Shown piece after piece: positions 1-5,022 of a stretch of DNA of 6,223 bases. The stretch's first letter is position 1. The number at the start of each line of letters is the position of its first letter. The notes under the pieces are model-generated. The model was not told the origin of the DNA, did no database searches, and worked only from the letters and a program-made list of their open reading frames with translations. The DNA lies in NCBI GenBank assembly GCA_027031145.1, contig JALVEG010000003.1:1-6223 (forward strand), in the 5' to 3' direction. Both the position numbers and the translations under genes were made by a program. This DNA comes from Saprospiraceae bacterium. GTDB taxonomy: Bacteria > Bacteroidota > Bacteroidia > Chitinophagales > Saprospiraceae.

Positions 1-33
1 CGCTTATCATGGCACTTGTTTATCAGGTTGTTT

Positions 34-55
34 GATTGCGAATCGCCTTCGCTAA
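34..55 (+). repeat. 22-bp direct repeat, copy 1
   Basis: This 22-bp module begins GATTGCGAATCGCC and is repeated without mismatch at 191-212, 157 bp downstream. The module starts with a small inverted repeat (GATT-GCG-AATC). The two copies bracket the mosaic part of the GC-rich island. This could mean that the enclosed segment arose by recombination or expansion between module copies, but it could equally be two modules of a multi-unit repeat. Confidence 0.75.
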
Positions 56-91
56 GGTCTTCGCCATGCGCCTATGCTGAGGTCTTCGCCA
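51..91 (+). repeat. Pair of 16-bp near-identical direct repeats
   Basis: Positions 51-66 and 76-91 share the 16-bp unit GCTRAGGTCTTCGCCA, with a single A/G difference and a 25-bp period. They belong to the module mosaic of the GC-rich island and carry no coding signal. Confidence 0.6.
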
Positions 92-134
92 GAGGCTACG
101 ACCACCGGCGAAAGCTTCGGCGTAAGCATAAGGC
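70..134. repeat. Imperfect inverted repeat (hairpin or cruciform)
   Basis: GCCTATGCT at 70-78 is complementary to AGCAT-A-AGGC at 125-134 with one bulged A. Further inside, TTCGCC at 85-90 is complementary to GGCGAA at 107-112. Together these arms would give a hairpin with a 16-nt apical loop (91-106) and an internal loop. It is not followed by a T-run, so it does not look like an intrinsic terminator. Confidence 0.45.
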
Positions 135-158
135 TACGACCGTCGGCGAAAGCTTCGG
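93..158 (+). repeat. Two 28-bp direct repeats, 38-bp period
   Basis: Positions 93-120 and 131-158 are copies of a 28-bp unit that starts AGGCTACGACC and ends GGCGAAAGCTTCGG. They differ at only two adjacent positions (AC against GT), and 10 bp separate the copies. The arrangement looks like an old tandem duplication within the repeat island. Two copies with such short spacing do not make a CRISPR array. Confidence 0.7.
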
Positions 159-165
159 GTATCTG

Positions 166-181
166 CGCTAAAGCTTTAGCG
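166..181. repeat. 16-bp perfect palindrome
   Basis: CGCTAAAGCTTTAGCG is fully self-complementary. Allowing one bulged G extends the symmetry to 164-184 (TGC...GCA). It could be an operator-like site, but it is made of the same CTTCGCTAAAGC-type modules that recur through the island, so being a repeat component is the simpler reading. Confidence 0.5.
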
Positions 182-190
182 GCAGCGTAC

Positions 191-212
191 GATTGCGAAT
201 CGCCTTCGCTAA
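191..212 (+). repeat. 22-bp direct repeat, copy 2
   Basis: This is an exact copy of the 22-bp module at 34-55. It runs directly into another AAAGCTTCGG module (211-220) and then into the folded unit that begins at 219. Confidence 0.75.
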
Positions 213-218
213 AGCTTC

Positions 219-365
219 GGCGATTGCGATAGGGATGGTAGTGGAGCCGGAGTGGAACGGAGGCTGTCCCTGACGACAGGCGGGACGGAACCCACGAACA
301 GCCCGGTCGGAATAGAGATTTTTGCATCTGCACTTGCGGGTTGGAAATCTCTATGGAGAATCGCC
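219..365. other. Potential structured-RNA or dispersed repeat unit
   Basis: This 147-nt unit is closed by a perfect 7-bp stem, GGCGATT (219-225) with AATCGCC (359-365). Inside are two arms. In the first, GGCTGT (262-267) pairs with ACAGCC (298-303) and has a nested CCTG/CAGG hairpin (269-272/277-280); GTCCC (266-270)/GGGAC (282-286) is an alternative pairing. The second is a perfect 10-bp stem, 312-321 with 345-354, and a 23-nt loop. Several separately complementary segments nested inside a closing stem suggest RNA-level structure or a palindromic mobile repeat. No promoter is evident for it and there is no T-run after it on the + strand. I cannot match it to a named RNA family, and expression is unknown. 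Confidence 0.45.
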
Positions 366-447
366 AAAAAAAATAAAAAAATCAAATCTATAACTATCCA
401 AATAATATACATTTAGCCCCCTACCCTTATAATTACAAAAAAAATCT

Positions 448-478
448 TTTGTCCGCAAAATAAAATTTCGTACCTTAG
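448..478 (+). promoter_or_regulatory. Putative Bacteroidota-type promoter of icmF
   Basis: TTTG at 448-451 and TACCTTAG at 471-478 match the Bacteroidota primary sigma pattern (TTTG around -33, TAnnTTTG around -7) with one mismatch and a 19-nt spacer. Transcription would start near 484-487, leaving an AT-rich 5' leader of about 40 nt. No cobalamin-riboswitch structure would fit in such a leader. The call rests on motif and position only. Confidence 0.5.
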
Positions 479-527
479 CACAAATTATTTTATACATTAA
501 TAGAAGAATAAAAATAAAGTAAAACAT

Positions 528-3500
528 ATGCAAATCATAAAATCATATAAACCTGTAAATAAAATCCGGACAGTTACCGCAGCATCGCTTTTTGACGGTC
601 ATGATGCAGCTATAAACATAATGCGAAGGATCATTCAAAGAACAGGAGTTGAGGTTATACATTTAGGACACAACAGGTCTGCAAAAGAAATAGTGAAAGC
701 TGCAGTGGAAGAAGATGTTCAAAGTATAGCTATCACTTCATATCAGGGTGGACATATTGAATTTTTTAAATATATTCACGATCTGCTAAAAGAAGAAGGA
801 AGTGAACAAATCAAAATTTTCGGTGGTGGTGGAGGAACTATCCTTCCGGAAGAAATAAAAGAACTGGAGGATTATGGAATAACAAGGATATATTCTCCCG
901 ATGACGGAAGAAAAATGGGACTACAGGGAATGATCAATGATCTGGTGAAAAAAAGTGATTTTCCTGTTGGGGAAAAACTACCATATACCATAAAAGACCT
1001 GAAAGCCGGAAAAAGAAATGTTATAGCCAGATTTATTTCAGCCATTGAAAATTTTATTGATATTCACAAGGATATTATCGGCAAACTGGATGCAGAAGCA
1101 AGTAAATCAAGTACACCTATAATCGGAATTACAGGAACAGGAGGAGCCGGAAAATCTTCTATAGTCGATGAAATACTCAGAAGATTCCTTATTGATTTTC
1201 CCGAAAAGAAAATCGGGATAATTTCAGTAGATCCGTCACGTAAAAAAAGCGGTGGAGCATTGCTCGGAGACAGAATCAGAATGAATTTCCTTAATTCAGA
1301 CAGGGTTTTTATGCGCTCAATGGCAACACGCGAATCTAATGTCTCATTATCAAAATATATCAAAGAAGCGTCAAATATCCTAAAAATAGCCGGTTTTGAC
1401 TTGATATTACTGGAATCATCCGGTATAGGACAAGCAGATACTGAAATTGTTGACTATGCAGATATGACAATGTATGTGATGACACCGGAATATGGCGCTC
1501 CTACTCAATTGGAAAAAATAGATATGTTGGATTTTGCTGATATTATCGCCATCAATAAATCCGACAAGAGAGGTGCAAAAGATGCTCTGAAATATGTGCG
1601 CAAACAATTCAGAAGAAATCACAATATTTGGGAAGGAGATGATGAAGATTTGCCGATAATCAATACAATGGCTTCCCAATTTAATGATACAGGAACTACT
1701 TTGTTATATACAAGGTTGTTGGATGTACTTAAGCAAAAAACCGGAAAGGAATTCGATTCTCATATAAATTTATATCTGAATGCCGAAAACACTTCCGAGA
1801 TAATCCCTTCTCAAAGAGAAAGATATCTGTCTGAAATATCTGAAAATTCAAGGAAATATGATTCTTTGACAAAAGAACAGGCAGAAGTAGCATCCAATCT
1901 GTATGCTATTCACAAAGCAATGAATCTTGTAGATGATGACAGATTAAAAGAAGATCTGTTGTACAGGTACAATGAAGAATTAAAAAAACTAAATAAAGAA
2001 AACCGGGAAATCCTTCAAAACTGGAATAACAAGAAGCATTCGTATGAACAAGATGAATATATTTATACGGTCAGGGGAAAAGAAATAAAGGTCAAAACTT
2101 ATTCCGAAACCCTTTCACACAGTAAAATACCTAAGATATCAACTCCTAAATTCAAGGATTGGGGAGATATACTCCAATGGTCAAAACAGGAAAATTTCCC
2201 CGGAGAATTTCCATACACCGCCGGAGTTTTCCCATTCAAACGAACAGGCGAAGATCCTACAAGAATGTTTGCCGGAGAAGGCACACCGGAGAGAACCAAT
2301 AAGAGATTTCATTATGTATCAAGAGGAATGCCTGCAAAAAGACTTTCTACCGCTTTTGATTCAGTAACTTTGTACGGAGAAGACCCTGATGTCATGCCTG
2401 ACATTTATGGTAAGATAGGTAATTCAGGGGTAAATGTTTGTTGTCTTGACGATGCGAAAAAACTGTATTCCGGATTTGATCTGTGTGATCCGAAAACTTC
2501 TGTTTCAATGACGATCAATGGTCCTGCACCAACCATGACAGCATTTTTTATGAATGCTGCTATTGACCAGCAATGCGAAAAATATATCAAAGAAAACAAA
2601 CTTGAGCATTTGGTCGAAGCCAAATTGAATGAAATGTATCCGGAGGGTAACAGACCTGCGTATAATGGTGAATTACCTGAAGGACATAATGGACTTGGAT
2701 TATTACTGCTTGGCATAACGGGAGACCAGGTTCTTCCTCCTGATATTTATAACACTATAAAAAGTCAGGCACTGAAAGCAGTAAGAGGAACAGTACAGGC
2801 AGATATTTTGAAAGAAGATCAGGCGCAGAATACCTGTATATATTCAATAGATTTCTCACTGAAAATGATGGGAGATGTCCAGCAATATTTTATCAATAAC
2901 GGAGTAAGGAATTTTTATTCCGTATCGATTTCGGGATACCATATTGCAGAAGCAGGCGCCAATCCTATTTCCCAGCTTGCATTCACACTTGCCAATGGTT
3001 TCACGTACGTGGAATATTACCTCGCAAGAGGTATGGATATAAATGATTTTGCCCCTAACTTATCATTTTTCTTTTCAAACGGAATGGATGCAGAATATTC
3101 CGTTATTGGAAGAGTTGCAAGGCGTATCTGGGCAAAAGCCATGAAACACAAATACGGCGGAAATTCAAGAGCACAAAAATTAAAATATCATATTCAGACT
3201 TCAGGAAGATCACTTCATGCACAGGAAATCGAATTCAATGATATCAGAACAACATTGCAGGCGCTTTATGCTATTTATGACAATTGCAATTCACTGCATA
3301 CAAATGCTTATGATGAAGCGATAACCACACCTACAGAGGATAGCGTACGTAGAGCATTGGCTATACAATTAATTATCAATAAAGAATTAGGATTAGCAAA
3401 AAATGAAAATCCAATTCAGGGATCTTTTATCATTGAAGAATTGACTGATCTGGTTGAAGAGGCAGTTTTGAGCGAATTTGACCGTCTGACAGAACGGGGA

Positions 3501-3884
3501 GGAGTACTCGGTGCAATGGAAACAGGATATCAAAGAAGCAAGATCCAGGAAGAAAGTCTGTATTATGAGACATTGAAAAATAACGGGCAATTGCCACTGA
3601 TAGGAGTAAATACCTTTTTATCAAAAGAAGGATCCCCGATAGAGATACCTGAGGAGGTCATAAGATCTACTGAAAAAGAGAAACAATCACAGATCAATAC
3701 CTTGAAAAATCTTCATAAAACTCAAAAAGATAAAGCTGCAGAGCAATTGAAAAAACTTCAATCTGTAGCTATCAGTGGAGATAATATTTTTGAGGCATTA
3801 ATAGAAGCAGGAAAATATTGTTCACTTGGACAAATAACACATGCATTATTTGAGATCGGAGGGCAATATAGAAGGAGTATGTAA
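528..3884 (+). CDS. icmF: Fused isobutyryl-CoA mutase (IcmF), B12-dependent
   Basis: This cytoplasmic enzyme uses adenosylcobalamin to interconvert isobutyryl-CoA and n-butyryl-CoA, linking valine-type branched and straight acyl-CoA metabolism. The 1118 residues follow the IcmF order. The B12-binding domain (about 1-135) has D23-x-H25, with His25 the expected lower axial cobalt ligand, Ser71 and a glycine run at 99-103. The MeaB-like G-protein chaperone (about 165-420) has P-loop G203-x4-GKS210, D235-P-S-R, E296-S-S-G-I-G-Q302 and N343-K-S-D346. A charged helical linker (about 430-550) leads to the mutase barrel (about 555-1100), with GYH at 803-805. Phe581 and Gln767 occupy the positions that are Tyr89 and Arg207 in Propionibacterium methylmalonyl-CoA mutase, which indicates C4 monoacyl rather than methylmalonyl substrates. 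Length is normal for the family and no key motif is missing. The ATG at 528 lies in an A-rich leader without Shine-Dalgarno sequence and starts close to the conserved B12 domain. Activity on isovaleryl-CoA/pivalyl-CoA, a known side reaction in the family, cannot be excluded. Confidence 0.96.
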   Translation: MQIIKSYKPVNKIRTVTAASLFDGHDAAINIMRRIIQRTGVEVIHLGHNRSAKEIVKAAVEEDVQSIAITSYQGGHIEFFKYIHDLLKEEGSEQIKIFGGGGGTILPEEIKELEDYGITRIYSPDDGRKMGLQGMINDLVKKSDFPVGEKLPYTIKDLKAGKRNVIARFISAIENFIDIHKDIIGKLDAEASKSSTPIIGITGTGGAGKSSIVDEILRRFLIDFPEKKIGIISVDPSRKKSGGALLGDRIRMNFLNSDRVFMRSMATRESNVSLSKYIKEASNILKIAGFDLILLESSGIGQADTEIVDYADMTMYVMTPEYGAPTQLEKIDMLDFADIIAINKSDKRGAKDALKYVRKQFRRNHNIWEGDDEDLPIINTMASQFNDTGTTLLYTRLLDVLKQKTGKEFDSHINLYLNAENTSEIIPSQRERYLSEISENSRKYDSLTKEQAEVASNLYAIHKAMNLVDDDRLKEDLLYRYNEELKKLNKENREILQNWNNKKHSYEQDEYIYTVRGKEIKVKTYSETLSHSKIPKISTPKFKDWGDILQWSKQENFPGEFPYTAGVFPFKRTGEDPTRMFAGEGTPERTNKRFHYVSRGMPAKRLSTAFDSVTLYGEDPDVMPDIYGKIGNSGVNVCCLDDAKKLYSGFDLCDPKTSVSMTINGPAPTMTAFFMNAAIDQQCEKYIKENKLEHLVEAKLNEMYPEGNRPAYNGELPEGHNGLGLLLLGITGDQVLPPDIYNTIKSQALKAVRGTVQADILKEDQAQNTCIYSIDFSLKMMGDVQQYFINNGVRNFYSVSISGYHIAEAGANPISQLAFTLANGFTYVEYYLARGMDINDFAPNLSFFFSNGMDAEYSVIGRVARRIWAKAMKHKYGGNSRAQKLKYHIQTSGRSLHAQEIEFNDIRTTLQALYAIYDNCNSLHTNAYDEAITTPTEDSVRRALAIQLIINKELGLAKNENPIQGSFIIEELTDLVEEAVLSEFDRLTERGGVLGAMETGYQRSKIQEESLYYETLKNNGQLPLIGVNTFLSKEGSPIEIPEEVIRSTEKEKQSQINTLKNLHKTQKDKAAEQLKKLQSVAISGDNIFEALIEAGKYCSLGQITHALFEIGGQYRRSM

Positions 3885-3900
3885 ATAAAAAGATTTATTA

Positions 3901-3929
3901 TTGGGTTTATTAAACTTTAGTTAAATTTA
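3901..3929 (+). promoter_or_regulatory. Weak candidate promoter for the membrane-protein gene
   Basis: TTG at 3901-3903 and TAAATTTA at 3922-3929 are 18 nt apart. They match the Bacteroidota -33/-7 pattern except for the final base of TAnnTTTG. The site lies in the 81-nt gap after icmF, 36 nt before the next ATG. The region is so AT-rich that a chance match is quite possible. No convincing intrinsic terminator is seen between the genes, so read-through from icmF is an alternative. Confidence 0.25.
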
Positions 3930-3965
3930 TATCATATTTTTTAATACTTATAAAATATTATTCTT

Positions 3966-4556
3966 ATGAAAGTTCCAACCTGGGCATATGTAATTGGTAT
4001 TTTGATGATGTTATTCGGAGGGTGCAATATTTCAAGAGACCTGAAAAATATAAATATTTCAAAAATAACTGAAAAGTATTCAAAAGTTTATGAAGAGATC
4101 CAGGAAAGCAGTACAGATTCTTTAAATAATATTGCTTCGGATACTACTGTTATAGATTCCGCAGAAATCGAAAGAATAAAATCCCATAAAAAAATCATTA
4201 AAACGATAAAGAATATGACTGTAATCGATGATTTTACAAAAAAATGGACTAAAATATTTGGATACTTAGGTCTCATGGTATCTATCATTTATATTTTAGG
4301 AGGATTATTTTTAATGATTATTAGAAAATTCTCGATCAAACTCGTATATTTTGCCCTTGGTTTGAGTATAATTTTTAGTATTTTTAAATTAGTAGTATTT
4401 TCAAGTTCTTCTTCCTCCAATTTCATTACATTTTCATCCGGTTTTTCCAATTCATTCAGTATTATCATTGATATAATACTCCTGATAATAATTTTAGTAA
4501 TGGATAAAGAAATATATTATATGAAAGAAGATTATGAGGATGATGAACCTTTATAG
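3966..4556 (+). CDS. Hypothetical membrane protein, about four TM segments
   Basis: I do not recognise a named family for this 196-residue protein. An N-terminal hydrophobic segment (about 5-21, ending FGGC-N at 17-21) is followed by a polar, charged region (about 22-98, rich in Lys, Glu, Ser and Ile). Three more hydrophobic segments follow (about 99-119, 124-145 and 162-179), the last two separated by a serine-rich stretch (146-165) with a run of six Ser. The tail is acidic (EDYEDDEP). This suggests an inner-membrane protein with one sizeable soluble loop. The first segment could be read as a lipoprotein signal with Cys20, but the lipobox is poor (F-G-G-C) and the other membrane segments argue for an anchor. 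The ATG is 81 nt after icmF on the same strand, and no A/G-rich ribosome site is obvious. A coding role is supported by an uninterrupted frame with coherent membrane topology. Function is unknown. Confidence 0.75.
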   Translation: MKVPTWAYVIGILMMLFGGCNISRDLKNINISKITEKYSKVYEEIQESSTDSLNNIASDTTVIDSAEIERIKSHKKIIKTIKNMTVIDDFTKKWTKIFGYLGLMVSIIYILGGLFLMIIRKFSIKLVYFALGLSIIFSIFKLVVFSSSSSSNFITFSSGFSNSFSIIIDIILLIIILVMDKEIYYMKEDYEDDEPL

Positions 4557-4756
4557 TGTCTGCAAGAAAATTTCTCTTATCTGAAGTTACAAACGAATAT
4601 TAATCGAACTTAGTTGATAAGGATATATATGCATATTTCTCTGCCTTACATCTATATATATCTAAAAGTATAAACTATCCGGGTTACGTCAGGTTTGCAT
4701 AAATTGAAAAAAATGACTATTTATCGGCACACTTCCTCATATTTTTACGTTATCTA

Positions 4757-4764
4757 ATAAAGAA
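4757..4764 (+). repeat. 8-bp target-site duplication, left copy
   Basis: ATAAAGAA directly abuts the left terminal inverted repeat (GTAAC...) and recurs exactly at 4926-4933, directly after the right end (...GTTAC). Confidence 0.8.
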
Positions 4765-4925
4765 GTAACTAATCAGGTAGAGTCATTTTGAATGAAAAAT
4801 CCACTTTTTTCGTCATACTTCAGCTATTTTTTTTGACGTAGCTCCACTATGCCTTCAAAAAATAAGCTTTGTCTGACAAAAAAATTGATTTTTTTCATTT
4901 CAAAAGCACCTACCTGAGTAGTTAC
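4765..4925. mobile_element. 161-bp MITE-like element, IS66-type ends
   Basis: The ends are inverted repeats: GTAACTAATCAGGTAG at 4765-4780 is the reverse complement of 4910-4925 with one mismatch. The symmetry continues inward with small gaps. The AATGAAAAAT-type segment around 4791-4800 pairs with GATTTTTTTCATT around 4887-4899, GTCA (4812-4815) pairs with TGAC (4874-4877), and the T-run at 4829-4834 pairs with A-run 4857-4862. The centre is a small hairpin CGTAG/CTATG (4837-4841/4847-4851) with a 5-nt loop. The element is flanked by an exact 8-bp duplication. Ends that begin GTAA plus an 8-bp target duplication are hallmarks of the IS66 family, so a transposase-less IS66-mobilised MITE is the best inference. 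No transposase is encoded. If transcribed it would form a long hairpin and could affect read-through or mRNA stability. Confidence 0.8.
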
Positions 4926-4933
4926 ATAAAGAA
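4926..4933 (+). repeat. 8-bp target-site duplication, right copy
   Basis: ATAAAGAA follows the right terminal inverted repeat without a gap and is identical to 4757-4764. The intact duplication suggests a relatively undisturbed insertion. Confidence 0.8.
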
Positions 4934-5022
4934 CATATCGTTGCAAATATAATATTTAACAAATTACAATCCCTATCATGTATTATTATTGGCATTTTTA
5001 TTAACGAATAAAACCTCTGACC

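Larger units (their letters stand above)
34..365. repeat. GC-rich composite repeat island upstream of icmF
   Basis: This gene-free block is far richer in G+C than its surroundings: rows 61-120 and 241-300 are about 63% and 67% G+C, while row 421-480 is about 28%. It is built from short modules reused in both orientations, such as TTCGCC/GGCGAA, AAAGCTTCGG (starting at 111, 149 and 211) and a 22-bp module at 34 and 191. It ends abruptly at an A-rich tract from 366. The first part (34-212) is a mosaic of direct and inverted repeats, and the last part (219-365) is a potentially folded unit. The composition and architecture resemble dispersed intergenic repeats of Bacteroidota genomes. That resemblance is from memory and is inference; only the internal repeats are directly visible. 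No open frame here has protein-like features. Confidence 0.7.
4557..5022. other. 466-nt intergenic region, no gene
   Basis: No open frame longer than about 15 codons with coding character is seen on the + strand. The first 200 nt (4557-4756) are AT-rich. They contain a weak AT-only inverted repeat (GATATATAT at 4622-4630 with ATATATATC at 4654-4662) and a short purine/pyrimidine dyad just after the stop codon (about 4564-4577) that lacks the GC-rich stem of a strong terminator. The rest is the MITE-like element with its target duplication, then about 90 nt of AT-rich leader before the VIT/VWA gene, in which I see no convincing promoter match. Confidence 0.6.

Noticed and set aside
34..212. 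Possible CRISPR array
   Set aside because: The repeats differ in length (16, 22 and 28 bp), occur in only two or three copies, and have irregular spacing of 10 to 135 bp, without uniform spacers or cas genes.
52..333. Minus-strand open frame of 93 codons through the GC-rich island
   Set aside because: It is a translation of repeat modules and palindromes with no domain-like features. Repetitive GC-rich DNA often lacks stop codons by chance.
366..527. Cobalamin riboswitch controlling the B12-dependent mutase
   Set aside because: The stretch is AT-rich and I see no B12-box-like conserved element or multi-stem fold. The predicted leader of about 40 nt is too short for one.
1064..1363. Minus-strand open frame within icmF (others at 1416-1679, 2099-2299, 2405-2716 and 3393-3624)
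   Set aside because: These lie antisense to a clearly conserved protein and show no plausible protein features. They are shadows of the icmF codon pattern.
3885..3965. Intrinsic terminator after icmF
   Set aside because: Only a 4-bp AACT/AGTT dyad is present near 3914-3923, with no GC-rich stem joined to a T-run.
4022..4028. Lipoprotein attachment site (Cys20) in the membrane protein
   Set aside because: The lipobox F-G-G-C lacks the usual Leu at -3, and three further membrane segments make a simple lipoprotein unlikely. It is kept only as an alternative in the gene entry.
4088..4288. Minus-strand open frame inside the membrane-protein gene
   Set aside because: It is antisense to a frame with better coding evidence and has no recognisable features. 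The similar frame at 5218-5415 opposes the VIT/VWA gene and is rejected for the same reason.
4629..4673. Very short + strand open frames in the intergenic region (about 14 codons)
   Set aside because: Their length is what chance gives in AT-rich DNA, and there is no ribosome-site or conservation evidence.
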